A stretch of DNA of 64,000 bases from NCBI GenBank assembly GCA_023268255.1, contig JALNJX010000004.1, forward strand, positions 1 to 64,000. Direction: 5' to 3'. A program made the translations under genes and the position numbers. Positions 1-9,246 of this stretch are shown in pieces (the stretch's first letter is position 1; each line of letters starts with the position of its first letter). The stretch is from Candidatus Wolframiiraptor sinensis. Lineage in GTDB: Archaea > Thermoproteota > Nitrososphaeria_A > Caldarchaeales > Wolframiiraptoraceae. The notes beneath the pieces were generated by a model. That model made no database searches and was not told the origin of the DNA. It worked only from the letters and a program-made list of their open reading frames with translations.

Positions 1-3000
1 TTTAACGCCCATTGTCGCGTTGAGGTATCCGCTTGTCGGCACCATGAGGTATCCGCTGTATGCTGGTAGCGTGAAGCTGTCTATCTCTCCCTGCTCATTC
101 GTCGTGAAGTTCGCGAACTTGACCTCCTGCACCACCGGGTAGATGTAGTCAGAGCTGATGGCAACCGCTACACCTTTGCCGCAGAAGTTCCTGATCAGGA
201 GCTTGGCGGGGCTCGGAGGCACCTGCAAGTAGTATTCACGTCCGTCGGGGCACGTTATTGTGATCCTGTCCCACCTGACTCTCTCGAATACCTGCGGCGT
301 GGCGCTCTCAACCCACTTCATCTCCCACCTCCATGAGATGCTAATATTACCGGCGTCGGGCTTGTTAGGTAGTAGTAGCGTTCCATTACCGCTGTCCGCG
401 GCCGATATCTTGACCGCGCGGGTCTCGTTTACGTCTAGGTCTAGTATCCATAGTTCTATTCTGGCGTTTGCGAGCGGTTCTCCGCCCTTTGCTACTGCTC
501 TAGGCTTGATGAATGTTACTGGCAGGGGCGCGATCAGGGTCTCGCCATCGTAGATTATGACCTTGTTTCTGAGGGCTGGCCTCTTGACCTCGAAGTTCTT
601 CTGTATCTCCGTCCAGTTCGCGTAGACCGCTGTTCCCCTGAAGAGCTCCTCGCTGGGCTGGAGCGTGAAGTTCAGCACCGGCCAGACCTTGTTCGGCAGT
701 GCGGACTCGTTGTAGAACATGTTCACGGTGAAGGTGAGGTTCGTCTCTAGGCTGAGATCCCTCAGCATATAGCTACCGTTCCACCATATGAACGAGTACG
801 GCTTCCATTTCTCCGCCGCGTATACAACAGTCCTGTAGCGTAGGACGTCATCCCACTTCGAGACGTTGTAGTATCCGGTTATCTCACGGATTGATCTACC
901 GTTGTCGTTGACTACGTCGAAGCTGGCGTCTCCGATCCTCAGGCCGCCATCAACCATGTCGAGGTTCCATGTTAGGGCCCATGTTCTGAGCTGGATCGCC
1001 GTCGCTCCGCAGGCCGTGTAGACTATCGGGTAGTTGAATAGCCTGAGGACGACCCTGCTGTTAATAGTAGCCGGCTCGTGAACCTCCTCTGGTAGCATGG
1101 ACTCGCTGCCGGGGCTCCAGCTTATCACAGACTCATATGGCACCGCCACATCTCTTCCTGGCCAGTACTTCTCTCCAGGAGTCCTGTACGTGTAATCCTT
1201 GCTGACGACGGTCGTCACCGTTATGTTGTATGTCGTGGCCGGCATCTGGTAGAAGATGTACTCGTTGGTGTCGCCGCGGTGGAAGATGACGTAGCTGAAG
1301 AACTGGGCGACCCTCACGCTCGTGTTATAGTCATTTCTATCGATGTCGAAGTCGTCGGGCAGGCCGAGCCTGACCGCGAGCTCATTATCGATCACTGCAT
1401 ATGGGCCTGGATCCATCGTCTGTAGGAAGTACCATGGCTCTCCAGGTCTCGTTATGTTATATCCTACCCAGGAGATTGTTATGTTGAGGTCTGGTATTCC
1501 GGTTATGCCCGCGAAGTCCGTCGTCCTGAAGATTATGTCATCGATCATGGCCGTGATCTTTATCGGCTCCCTAAAGCTCCTGTCAACGGCTATAGTCACG
1601 CTTCCGTTCGCGGCAGCGCTGATGACCGTTCCATCAGGCAGCTTGTAGTTGACGAATCTCACGTCAACACCCTTCCAGTATAGCCTTGTGAATCTGAGGG
1701 TCTGATTCGGCATAACGAAGTCTATTCCGCCATCTGGGCCCGTCAGTAGCTTGACCTCCATCTGGAGCGCCGGATCGTAGACCCAGACCGGCGTGTCCGT
1801 GAGCGGCCTATCTCTGCAGTCCACGAAGAGGAGCTTGACCCTGAATATCGTCGCGTTAACCGTCACTGCCTCCGATCTCACGAGCTTCGGGACCGCCGCG
1901 GTGTCAGTGTAAATTCTCACGCCCTGGTAGTTGACGACGATGCCGTACATTAGCTCCATCGGAACCTGATATGCGACGGCTATGAATTTCGGCGGCACGC
2001 TCGGGAACCCTACGAGCGCGGAGTCAATTAATACCCGGTAGAGGAACGGCCATGAGACACGCCCGTAGTATTCATATATATGCTTGTCATTATTATCGGT
2101 TGATACGTATTGGAAGAATGCAAGCTTTACCGGTGGGCCGTTGTCCCTGAGCAGGTAGGCTTCTGTGAAGTCGGGGTGTAGGATGTTGCCCTCCTGATCC
2201 GTTATTATGAAGACTATGTCGGCGACCCTCGCCGTGACGAATATCGTGCCGTTCACGCGGTTAGTTATCCAGTTGGGCTTCCTGAGCGAATAATCGTATG
2301 GGCTATTGACCAGCGTCACGTTCACGGAGATTTCGCGTCCGCCGTATGCGTTGCGGAATCCTCCAGCATACTGGACCTCCATTCTGAAGCCCCTGTATGG
2401 CCCGGGATCATCGCTGACGGTCATGGTGTATAGGTAGTCGTTGAGGGCTATGCGCCTCGGGTCATCATATCTCAGGTCATCTGTTCCGGTGTAGTATTTG
2501 GATACGTATACCTCGGCGCTCGCGTTGTAGACCCTGCCCGCCCCATCAACTATGGCTATTTCCTTGAACTTTAGGAAGAGATCCCACCACATCGTGGCGT
2601 TCGGCACCCTCAAATAGTTGCGGTACTCGCTTAAGTAGCCCGGCCATGCATGCGGATTTGTCGAGGCCGCATAACTATTATTATAGAGTTCATTGGTCTT
2701 TCCTAGCTCGTGCATGAAGTGGTATGGAGCGCCATTCCTATCCCTCAGGTTGACCTTGCAGCTCGCGTAGAATAGCGCCGACTTAACATCATTATTCGGG
2801 TATACTATTCCGTTGACCTGCGGGTCGCTGTCCCTTACCGCGCATCTGAAGTAGAAGACTGTGGAGTTCAGGTTGAATGTTCCGGCTGTTATGTTGAATG
2901 GGCCTGGCAGATCATTTCTCCCTTCAGGTCTAATGAATAAGGTCGTGTTTACGAGGACTGTCTCCCACCAGACTCTGACGGTTGCATTAAGGTTTGGCTG

Positions 3001-3867
3001 TCTACCGAGGTTAGCTAGCGGCACAGTGTAATATGGGTCTGTCCTGTTTAGGCGCATTACTTGGAGCGGTATTGGGACCCATTCGTTGTCCTTTATTGTC
3101 TTGGAGTCTGCTGGGTAGAGCTCTCCTGTTGCCGCCGGGTCGTATAGGCTGTTGCCCGAGCCATCACCCTTTGTGATGAAGGCTCTTAGGAGGGACTTGC
3201 TGTCAGAGGCGGCCGTGTGGTTGATATCGTAGATCTTGACCTGGGCATAGCTCAGATTATCCTTCAAATCATACCATGTGTGGACGTGGAACCTCTTGAA
3301 GGCTACAGCAGCCTTGGCGAGGAGGGCGTTCTCGGGCTTGCTAAAATTGGCAACCCATGCAGCCATATCAAGGTCATTACCGGTGTAGTTGAGCCCCGTA
3401 GTGTTATTACCTTTTATGTTTACATATAATGCGTAGACTATTATTCCCTCTCCTAGGCTTCCTCTCCCGAGCTCTGTGCCGTCATAGGTTTTCGCCTTGA
3501 CGACTATTGTGGCGTTATCCCAGGTCTTCGGCCATGATACTTTCACGAAGCCCGTTCCATTCGGCCTGAAGATCCCACCATACAGCACATCATTGTAGGG
3601 TGCTCCTCTCTGGTGGAAGACCTCGACAAAATACCATCTATCCGTCAGATTATATCTCCCGGGCAGAGTAGTGTTCGCGGGATCTGGGAACACCGGATTA
3701 GTAGTATTACCCTTCCACTGTGTTGTTACCAGCTTCATCCATATCTCGTATTTTGCTTGGGCTGTTGATGGTGATGGTATTACGCTTATGGCGACTGCGG
3801 CTGTTGCGGCTATTAGAAGCACTGCGAGCACTAGCGAGATGCTGTATCTACCGATTTTATTACTCAT
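1..3867 (-). CDS. Giant secreted S-layer-like glycoprotein, C-terminus beyond the window
   Basis: One frame stays open without a stop from the ATG at 3867 to the window edge, giving at least 1289 residues. The N-terminus (MSNKIGRYSISLVLAVLLIAA...) is a signal peptide, with likely cleavage after STAQA near residue 37. The rest is beta-rich, low in Cys and Lys, and carries more than thirty N-X-S/T sequons. This is what extracellular archaeal S-layer proteins look like, so the likely role is to form the cell's outer lattice; I recognise no enzymatic motif. An in-frame ATG at 3876 exists, but the GGAGGTG ribosome site ends one base before it and ten bases before 3867, so 3867 is preferred. A strong TATA box precedes the gene, as expected for an abundant protein. 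It could instead be another large adhesin. Assignment rests on signal peptide, size and sequons, not on homology search. Confidence 0.8.
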   Translation of the reverse strand, partial: MSNKIGRYSISLVLAVLLIAATAAVAISVIPSPSTAQAKYEIWMKLVTTQWKGNTTNPVFPDPANTTLPGRYNLTDRWYFVEVFHQRGAPYNDVLYGGIFRPNGTGFVKVSWPKTWDNATIVVKAKTYDGTELGRGSLGEGIIVYALYVNIKGNNTTGLNYTGNDLDMAAWVANFSKPENALLAKAAVAFKRFHVHTWYDLKDNLSYAQVKIYDINHTAASDSKSLLRAFITKGDGSGNSLYDPAATGELYPADSKTIKDNEWVPIPLQVMRLNRTDPYYTVPLANLGRQPNLNATVRVWWETVLVNTTLFIRPEGRNDLPGPFNITAGTFNLNSTVFYFRCAVRDSDPQVNGIVYPNNDVKSALFYASCKVNLRDRNGAPYHFMHELGKTNELYNNSYAASTNPHAWPGYLSEYRNYLRVPNATMWWDLFLKFKEIAIVDGAGRVYNASAEVYVSKYYTGTDDLRYDDPRRIALNDYLYTMTVSDDPGPYRGFRMEVQYAGGFRNAYGGREISVNVTLVNSPYDYSLRKPNWITNRVNGTIFVTARVADIVFIITDQEGNILHPDFTEAYLLRDNGPPVKLAFFQYVSTDNNDKHIYEYYGRVSWPFLYRVLIDSALVGFPSVPPKFIAVAYQVPMELMYGIVVNYQGVRIYTDTAAVPKLVRSEAVTVNATIFRVKLLFVDCRDRPLTDTPVWVYDPALQMEVKLLTGPDGGIDFVMPNQTLRFTRLYWKGVDVRFVNYKLPDGTVISAAANGSVTIAVDRSFREPIKITAMIDDIIFRTTDFAGITGIPDLNITISWVGYNITRPGEPWYFLQTMDPGPYAVIDNELAVRLGLPDDFDIDRNDYNTSVRVAQFFSYVIFHRGDTNEYIFYQMPATTYNITVTTVVSKDYTYRTPGEKYWPGRDVAVPYESVISWSPGSESMLPEEVHEPATINSRVVLRLFNYPIVYTACGATAIQLRTWALTWNLDMVDGGLRIGDASFDVVNDNGRSIREITGYYNVSKWDDVLRYRTVVYAAEKWKPYSFIWWNGSYMLRDLSLETNLTFTVNMFYNESALPNKVWPVLNFTLQPSEELFRGTAVYANWTEIQKNFEVKRPALRNKVIIYDGETLIAPLPVTFIKPRAVAKGGEPLANARIELWILDLDVNETRAVKISAADSGNGTLLLPNKPDAGNISISWRWEMKWVESATPQVFERVRWDRITITCPDGREYYLQVPPSPAKLLIRNFCGKGVAVAISSDYIYPVVQEVKFANFTTNEQGEIDSFTLPAYSGYLMVPTSGYLNATMGVK

Positions 3868-3913
3868 TTTTCCCATACACCTCCAAACTTGCGGGAGGGA
3901 GTCATCCGAGTGG

Positions 3914-3921
3914 CTATAAAG
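3914..3921 (-). promoter_or_regulatory. TATA box of the S-layer-like gene
   Basis: On the minus strand CTTTATAGCC lies about 47 bases before the ATG at 3867. Transcription starting about 25 bases downstream would give a roughly 20-base leader containing the GGAGGTG ribosome site. Inferred from consensus only. Confidence 0.5.
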
Positions 3922-4097
3922 ACCCTACTATTCTAGATCAGATTCTAAACTCTAGAACCTTGGGCTCAGCCCGCTAGAATCGGCGTAAAAACCGTAATAC
4001 CCGGAGATGCGCTCAAAGCCCCGAAAAAGGGCTTATTCCAATATATGAAAAACGGAGCGTCACCTCTCCCTTAATATTGAGGCGCCGGAATTCATGG

Positions 4098-5477
4098 ATG
4101 ACGAGCATGCGGCGCTGGAGCCCCACATTGCGCATCGTCCTCATCATTATCCTCCTCTGGATTTCGGTCTTCCTCGAGCCGATAAGCGCGCTATCAAGGC
4201 CCATTTACCCGCCTCAAAGAATACCCATAGATTATCCTGAGCTGATAGCAGGGTATGAGGGCTGGCTCGTAATCCAGGACGCCGCGCAGAGGGCCATATA
4301 CTTGGTTAGCCCGGAAACCTGGGAGGCCAGGCTCCTAGTATCCGGCGTGGACGCCGGCGACATGCTGGTGCTCGGAGACCTGTTGGCCATAGCCCCCCGC
4401 GAGGGCCCCCTCATAATCTATGACATTAAAGCTCGAGGTGAGAGAAGGCTGGAGACTCCCGGGAGAGTAGAGGATCTTGAGGCCGGAGGTGGGGTCATCT
4501 GGGCATCAATACCATCTCTGGGCCTGATCGTGGGCATTAACTCCTCGAACTTTGAGGTCGCTCGAACCCTGAGTATCAGCGCATGCGCTGGGCGGGAGAA
4601 GATCTCGGCCTCGGACAATGCGCTGTGGGTGATAAACCAAGACTGCAGGAGCATCACGAGAATAGACCTGAGATCCGGGAGCAAGAGCGCTCTGGAGCTG
4701 GACGAGCAGGCCATAGCGGTAAAAGCCATCAGCGATGGAGCGCTCATAGCAACAAGCGGCAATAAGATCCTGAAAATCTCGAGCAACCTCAGAATTCAGA
4801 AGACCTGGAGCCTCGGCGGAGACTTCATAACCGAAGCTCAGCTCTACCAGCTAGCCGATGGAAGAATAATCTACGTGGCGCCCTCCAGGTGGATCATAGG
4901 GGAGATCGAGGGAGACAGGATAACCGAGTTTAAGACCATGGCCGGCATAGGAGGCTCAGCCCTCGCAGGGGATAGAATCTGGTTCACGGAGCCCTCGAAG
5001 GGCAGGATAGGCTATGCGCCGCTCTCAAGGCCTCCAAAGATAACGGCATTCAAGGTCGAGAAAGCTGGGGGAGAAGTCTTCAGAGCATATTTGGAGGCGA
5101 GCGACCCGGATGGAGAACCCCTCAAAGCCTACCTAATCGCCTACTACCCGGATCTCATAGGAGCGAGGCAGAATAGAACATACGAAATGAATCAGGAGGA
5201 TGGCCGCTACGCGCTGGAATTCACGGTAGATCATGGGATGAGGGCAGAGGTATACGCGGCCGTGGTAGATCCATACGGTAACCTAGCGAGAAGCGAGAAG
5301 GTGATGATCGAGGCGGAGAGGGTGGAGACCGAGACGAGCTGGCAGACGACGCGAACAAGCCAAACGCACGCAGTAACCCCAGCGGATATCTACGCCCTAG
5401 CAAGCTCACTCCTACTATTCATCCCAATAATCATAGCCATAATCTACCTGAAAGGAAGAAGAAAGAGGAGGAGGTGA
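4098..5477 (+). CDS. Membrane-anchored extracellular beta-propeller protein (Vgb/SMP-30-like)
   Basis: A signal peptide (RIVLIIILLWISVFLEPISA) is followed by about 300 residues of repeating beta blades. Near residue 290 the stretch IWFTEPSKGRIG resembles the blade motif of virginiamycin B lyase-type propellers. After a second beta domain (roughly 310-390) come a Thr-rich linker and a C-terminal membrane segment (SSLLLFIPIIIAIIYL) ending in a basic GRRKRRR tail, so the bulk faces outside. The frame opens at a TTG at 4077, but ATGs at 4098 and 4107 give a more ordinary signal peptide; I chose 4098. It is transcribed away from the S-layer-like gene and may work at the same surface. The ligand and any enzymatic activity are unknown. 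Confidence 0.65.
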   Translation: MTSMRRWSPTLRIVLIIILLWISVFLEPISALSRPIYPPQRIPIDYPELIAGYEGWLVIQDAAQRAIYLVSPETWEARLLVSGVDAGDMLVLGDLLAIAPREGPLIIYDIKARGERRLETPGRVEDLEAGGGVIWASIPSLGLIVGINSSNFEVARTLSISACAGREKISASDNALWVINQDCRSITRIDLRSGSKSALELDEQAIAVKAISDGALIATSGNKILKISSNLRIQKTWSLGGDFITEAQLYQLADGRIIYVAPSRWIIGEIEGDRITEFKTMAGIGGSALAGDRIWFTEPSKGRIGYAPLSRPPKITAFKVEKAGGEVFRAYLEASDPDGEPLKAYLIAYYPDLIGARQNRTYEMNQEDGRYALEFTVDHGMRAEVYAAVVDPYGNLARSEKVMIEAERVETETSWQTTRTSQTHAVTPADIYALASSLLLFIPIIIAIIYLKGRRKRRR

Positions 5478-5742
5478 GGATGCTCAGCGCAAGAGCCGTT
5501 TCATTAAAACCTCCAGCAAGTATTTCCTTAATCAATCACTCACTTTACAAGTTTATCAGTTGACCGAGCTTATGAGGAGCTAGCATAAGCCATCAAGAAA
5601 ACCAGCTTCATCATAAGATAGCAACATCTCCTCAAACAGCTCGCTAAAAACTATGTCCCCCTATGTTTAAGGATCTATTTACCCCACGCTGCACAATCCC
5701 CCTTACCATACGGCTCGTAGAATAACGAACGTGATTAGCTAA
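5478..5742. other. Intergenic, 265 bp, with a possible short coding remnant
   Basis: No complete gene is visible. On the minus strand 5660-5580 reads as a 26-codon coding-like stretch (DIVFSELFEEMLLSYDEAG...) closed by TAG, with a stop also just upstream. It looks like the tail of a decayed gene at the edge of the HEPN/MNT cluster. Too short to identify. Confidence 0.25.
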
Positions 5743-6117
5743 TCATTGAGATGAGCTAGGTTTCCAGACTCTTCCCTCCCTAATATACATCTTCTTTGCC
5801 CGCTCTTTTAGCTGTTGAATCCTCTCCGAAGATGTTATCATTATGCCTTCCACCAATGCTCCTAGGGCCAATGGGTTGGCTCGTAAAACCATTTTCTCGA
5901 GCTCTGAGAACGTGTAGCCTAAAGCTTGTATTCTTTCGACCCTGGCCTCCTCCAGAATGCTCAATCTTTTATGAAGAGCTAGATTCTCGAAATCGTCGCT
6001 TATCACGAGAACGTCTATATCGCTTGTTGGGCCTAGGCCGCTTCTACAGGCGGATCCATGCACTATTAAAGCCTCTATCGAGATCAGCTTGGAGAGGTGC
6101 TTCTCGAAAGCCCTCAA
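5743..6117 (-). CDS. MNT-domain nucleotidyltransferase (antitoxin-like), module 1
   Basis: A minimal nucleotidyltransferase of about 124 residues. GSACRSGLGPTSDIDVLVI is the GS-x10-DxD active-site motif that binds metal and ATP. In the known HepT-MntA system such proteins AMPylate and so neutralise a HEPN RNase. The frame can be read from an ATG at 6156 inside the upstream HEPN gene. A TTG at 6117 instead overlaps the HEPN stop as TTGA, with GGAGATT upstream, which suits translational coupling, so I prefer it. Gene order HEPN then MNT with overlap is typical of these modules. Whether the pair is a true toxin-antitoxin or a regulatory unit cannot be seen from sequence. Confidence 0.8.
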   Translation of the reverse strand: MRAFEKHLSKLISIEALIVHGSACRSGLGPTSDIDVLVISDDFENLALHKRLSILEEARVERIQALGYTFSELEKMVLRANPLALGALVEGIMITSSERIQQLKERAKKMYIREGRVWKPSSSQ

Positions 6118-6530
6118 AGCTTTAATCCAATCTCCTCTAGCTTCCGCCTCGCCCAATCCACAATCTCCTCCGCATATCCTATGGCCCGCCCCGACACTTC
6201 CTCATCATAGTATTGACCCGGATAACCCGACTCAAACGCATTCGGATACCTGCTCGGGATATAGTGCCTATCCAGCTCACGAGCCTTAGATAAGAATAGA
6301 TCGACCTCGGAGCCATGGAGCTCCCTCAAAGCCTCAAGCAATTCTAATACGCTGTGGCCCCAGGCACCCCTCCCATGAGCATGAAGTAATGCTTTCAGAG
6401 CCTTCTCGGCGGACTGCTGTGCTTGGAAAACAGCCCACTCGAAGTTGCCCATGCTGTGACTGTCCTTGGATGCTTTAAGATCCCTCACGGCTTGCATAAA
6501 CCATCGTTTTGCTTCCTCAAATCGCTCCAT
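6114..6530 (-). CDS. HEPN-domain protein (putative RNase toxin), module 1
   Basis: An all-helical HEPN protein. FEWAVFQAQQSAEKALKALL is the characteristic second helix, GHSV follows, and RELDRHYIPSRYPNAF carries an R-x4-H motif of the kind that forms the RNase site in active HEPN toxins. The frame opens at 6572, but the ATG at 6530 (MERFEEAKRWFMQAVRDL) matches where HEPN domains normally begin, so I place the start there. It overlaps the downstream nucleotidyltransferase by four bases. Because the R and H are both kept, this copy is a candidate active nuclease. Confidence 0.8.
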   Translation of the reverse strand: MERFEEAKRWFMQAVRDLKASKDSHSMGNFEWAVFQAQQSAEKALKALLHAHGRGAWGHSVLELLEALRELHGSEVDLFLSKARELDRHYIPSRYPNAFESGYPGQYYDEEVSGRAIGYAEEIVDWARRKLEEIGLKL

Positions 6531-6617
6531 TACCACGCCGAAAGCTCGATGGACGTGCAGGCTATTTAACATTTCAGTTCTTAATACTTTCGGATGATTA
6601 TGTATCCAAGCCAGAAC

Positions 6618-7010
6618 TTAGAACGTTATGGAGGTTTTCGTTCTCTTGAGCTTACCAGCGCGCTTCATTTCATGATACTTTGCTAGGAGTACTTTGAACA
6701 CATCATTCGCGTAAAGCATCCTTCCCTCCTCCATAGCATCGACGATTATCGGGTTTCCTCTTTCAAGCATCTCTAAAGCCTCATCGAGCGTATATGGATG
6801 CGGCTCCACCGGTATCCGCAACCCCTCTGTTAGCTCAAAGAGCATCTTTAACCTCTTGAGATAGGGGTCGTGAAAATCGCCTATCAAGAGTATGTCGTAG
6901 TCGCTCCATGGGCCATGATCGCCGCGCGCTCTGGAGCCGAAGAGTATGGCCGCATGCAGCTTCACAGCGCGCATCACCCTACTCACGTATTCCTGGAGCT
7001 CCTCGATCAT
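6618..7010 (-). CDS. MNT-domain nucleotidyltransferase, module 2
   Basis: A 130-residue minimal nucleotidyltransferase. FGSRARGDHGPWSDYDILLI is a textbook GSxARG-x5-SDxD motif, and PVEPHPYTLDEALEM supplies the later part of the fold. It starts four bases inside the end of the upstream HEPN gene (ATGA overlap), so the two are translated together. By analogy with MntA it would AMPylate or otherwise hold the partner HEPN protein in check. It shares the strand with module 1, separated by less than 100 bases, so both modules may sit in one transcript. Confidence 0.85.
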   Translation of the reverse strand: MIEELQEYVSRVMRAVKLHAAILFGSRARGDHGPWSDYDILLIGDFHDPYLKRLKMLFELTEGLRIPVEPHPYTLDEALEMLERGNPIIVDAMEEGRMLYANDVFKVLLAKYHEMKRAGKLKRTKTSITF

Positions 7011-7408
7011 TTTACGCCCAGCCTCTCTGAAGCATAATTCACGATCTCCTGAGCATAGCTTATGGACTCGCGTGACGTCTCCGGGTCGTAGGCCTCATAT
7101 GATGTTCCCGAGGGATGGGCATTTGGATATCTCGATGGAATGTAATGCCTATCAAGCTCCCTAGCATAGCTGAGGAGCTTTTCCGCACCTCGATCCCCGG
7201 ATTTCTCTATGTATCTTTCGAGCAGGACTCGTATGCTGCGGCCCCATGGCGCCTCATTGATCCCATAAAGAAGGGCTTTCACGGCTTTCTCGCCGGCCTG
7301 ATGAGCATAGAAGCAGGCCGCGTTGTATCGCCCATTCTGGTGAAGTATTCTAGCCGTCTCCAGATCCCATCTCGCCTCATCGATCCAGCGCCGCCACTCC
7401 TCCCTCAT
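7007..7408 (-). CDS. HEPN-domain protein (putative RNase toxin), module 2
   Basis: A 133-residue helical HEPN protein. YNAACFYAHQAGEKAVKALL is the core helix, and ARELDRHYIPSRYPNAHPSG contains an R-x4-H motif. It is closely similar in layout to the module 1 HEPN protein and to that of module 6 (50319-50723), which suggests duplication within this genome. It overlaps the following nucleotidyltransferase by four bases. Starts at the ATG at 7408. R and H are both kept, so it could be an active RNase. Confidence 0.85.
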   Translation of the reverse strand: MREEWRRWIDEARWDLETARILHQNGRYNAACFYAHQAGEKAVKALLYGINEAPWGRSIRVLLERYIEKSGDRGAEKLLSYARELDRHYIPSRYPNAHPSGTSYEAYDPETSRESISYAQEIVNYASERLGVK

Positions 7409-7482
7409 CAGCCCAGAATCAATGCGCTAGAATGCATAAGAAGGTTTCCGGCCACAATCATGCGGCTGGGTTTGTTGAGAGG

Positions 7483-8379
7483 CTATAATATGTGCGGGTA
7501 CTTCAGGATCGTGTCGGGGGCGATTGTTGCTACTATCCCCCGCCCGAGCTCCCTAGCTACCTTGAGGGCCGCGTGGATGTTCGCGCCCGTTGGGGGGCCT
7601 CCGAGAATCCCCTCATGCCTGATCAGCGCCTTCACGGCTTGGATTGCCTCCTCATAGCTCACCTCGATGATTTCATCCACGATGTGGTGGTAGCGCTTCC
7701 AGATTCCTGGAACTAGGTCCGAAGCCAGCCCCTCGATCTTATCGGGCCTCCCACATTCACGGATTATCCTCGAGCCCCTAGGAACCACGCCAACTATCCT
7801 TACTCCTTCCCCGAGCTTTTCTCTGAGGAGCTTTCCGACTCCCGCGATCGTCCCGCATGTCCCGATCCCCATTACGAATGCATCGATTCTTCCATCGAGC
7901 TGCTTGAGGAGCTCAGTCCCCGTCGTTTCATAATGCGCTCTTACATTGGCCTCATTATCGTATTGATTGAGGAAGAGGAGTCCGTGATCCTCGGCATATT
8001 TTCTCGCGACATCCGTGTAGCTGCCCTTCGCGGGCGGCACCTTAATGACCTCCGCGCCGAATGATCTTATCAGGCTAAGCTTTGCCTCCAAGACCCCCTC
8101 CTCGACGAATATCTTGACCCGGTATCCCCGGATGGAGCCGATCCAAGCAACCGAGATCGCGGTGTTGCCGCTCGAGGCCTCCACAACCTCATCCCCGGGT
8201 CTTATCAGCCCCCTCTCCTCAGCATCCCGGATCATGTAATAAGCTATCCTATCCTTATGGCTCCCGGTCGGGTTGAGGTACTCGAGCTTAACGTGCACTT
8301 CCGCTGAGCCTTCGCCGGCGATCCTTCTGAGTCTTATGACCGGCGTGTTGCCGATCAACCTCATGATGTCATAGCTCAT
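7483..8379 (-). CDS. PLP-dependent cysteine synthase family protein
   Basis: A 298-residue fold-type II PLP enzyme. GNTPVIRLRRI opens the family pattern, NPTGSHKDR holds the PLP lysine (position about 42), EASSGNTAIS binds the substrate carboxylate, and GIGTCGTIAG is the glycine-rich phosphate loop. Family members make cysteine from O-acetylserine or O-phosphoserine plus sulfide, or form cystathionine. Which donor is used here cannot be told from motifs. A Cys sits inside the phosphate loop (GTCGT). It stands alone between HEPN/MNT modules, with no other sulfur genes in view. Confidence 0.82.
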   Translation of the reverse strand: MSYDIMRLIGNTPVIRLRRIAGEGSAEVHVKLEYLNPTGSHKDRIAYYMIRDAEERGLIRPGDEVVEASSGNTAISVAWIGSIRGYRVKIFVEEGVLEAKLSLIRSFGAEVIKVPPAKGSYTDVARKYAEDHGLLFLNQYDNEANVRAHYETTGTELLKQLDGRIDAFVMGIGTCGTIAGVGKLLREKLGEGVRIVGVVPRGSRIIRECGRPDKIEGLASDLVPGIWKRYHHIVDEIIEVSYEEAIQAVKALIRHEGILGGPPTGANIHAALKVARELGRGIVATIAPDTILKYPHIL

Positions 8380-8415
8380 CGCACCAGCATTCCTCAGCTC
8401 CCTTAATGAATCTTC

Positions 8416-8769
8416 TCAGAATAGAGCCAGAAAAGTCAATTGAATGAAGAGAAATGCGCCGACGATGAGGATGTTCAGGAGCTCCAAAGCCGCCCTCAGA
8501 GTGGGATCCCTTACGCGGCGATTAATCATCAAGCCAAGCCCTCCGACCGCGTGCAGAATTGCGAGGATCCCCGTGACATGGGGGAGAATTCCCGTGTGAA
8601 AGATGATGCTTTCCCTATGGCCGAGGAACCCGAATGTCAGCCACCTGACCTTAGGAGTTACCAAGCCATAGCCTGAGAGATAAAGGAGATATAGGCCTAT
8701 CAGAAGCGGGATGGAGGAGTACTCCACGAGCAGAATGTAAGCCCTGCACCTAGCGCTTCTTCCGAGCAT
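8416..8769 (-). CDS. Small three-helix membrane protein, unknown
   Basis: 117 residues with three predicted membrane segments: about 11-35 (ILLVEYSSIPLLIGLYLLYL), 55-80, and 93-117 at the very C-terminus. The middle segment and its edge carry several histidines (GHRE, FHTG, PHVTG, LHAV), a spacing that could bind haem or a metal. That is inference only. It lies just upstream of, and on the same strand as, the cysteine-synthase-like gene. I do not recognise the family. Confidence 0.55.
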   Translation of the reverse strand: MLGRSARCRAYILLVEYSSIPLLIGLYLLYLSGYGLVTPKVRWLTFGFLGHRESIIFHTGILPHVTGILAILHAVGGLGLMINRRVRDPTLRAALELLNILIVGAFLFIQLTFLALF

Positions 8770-8862
8770 GATGTGATGCTTGACACGGCTTGGCTTTAAG
8801 CATCCGCGATCGATCGCGCGTTAAGGCAAGCTTAAATACGCTAAGCCAGCAAGTTTAATCGA

Positions 8863-9246
8863 ATGTCCGCCGATGAAGCCGAGATTCTCAGGATGCGTGC
8901 TCACGCATTTCTTCGCAACGCCAGGAGACTCCTAGATGAGGGAGAGTATGACCTGGCGGCATTCAACATAGAGCAATTCTGCCAGTTAATTCTCAAGTAT
9001 AAGCTGCTGATCAGGACCGGAACTTATCCGAGAACCCACTCGATCATAAGGCTTTTAAGAGATCTCGATAAGCTCGTGCCCGAGAAGAATCTCGCGAGGT
9101 TCATAGACTCGGAGATAATACTCCTCACGAAAATGGAGGACGCGTATATAGGGTCAAGATATCTCCCGAGAAGATATGAGAGGAGGGAGGTCGAGGAGCT
9201 CCTCAAACTCGCCGACAAGCTCGAGGAGGTGATCAGGGATGTTTGA
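8863..9246 (+). CDS. HEPN-domain protein, module 3 (divergent active site)
   Basis: A 127-residue helical HEPN protein. EYDLAAFNIEQFCQLILKYKLL is the core helix and THSIIRLL the following conserved turn. Where modules 1 and 2 have RELDRHYIPSRY, this one has TKMEDAYIGSRY, so both R and H of the putative RNase motif are missing. It may be catalytically dead or may work by binding only. A TATA-like CTTAAATAC at about 8829-8838 implies a nearly leaderless mRNA from the ATG at 8863. It overlaps the next gene by eight bases. Confidence 0.8.
   Translation: MSADEAEILRMRAHAFLRNARRLLDEGEYDLAAFNIEQFCQLILKYKLLIRTGTYPRTHSIIRLLRDLDKLVPEKNLARFIDSEIILLTKMEDAYIGSRYLPRRYERREVEELLKLADKLEEVIRDV

Noticed and set aside
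4418-4786. A 122-codon minus-strand frame inside the propeller gene
   Set aside because: Antisense shadow; no start context or motif.
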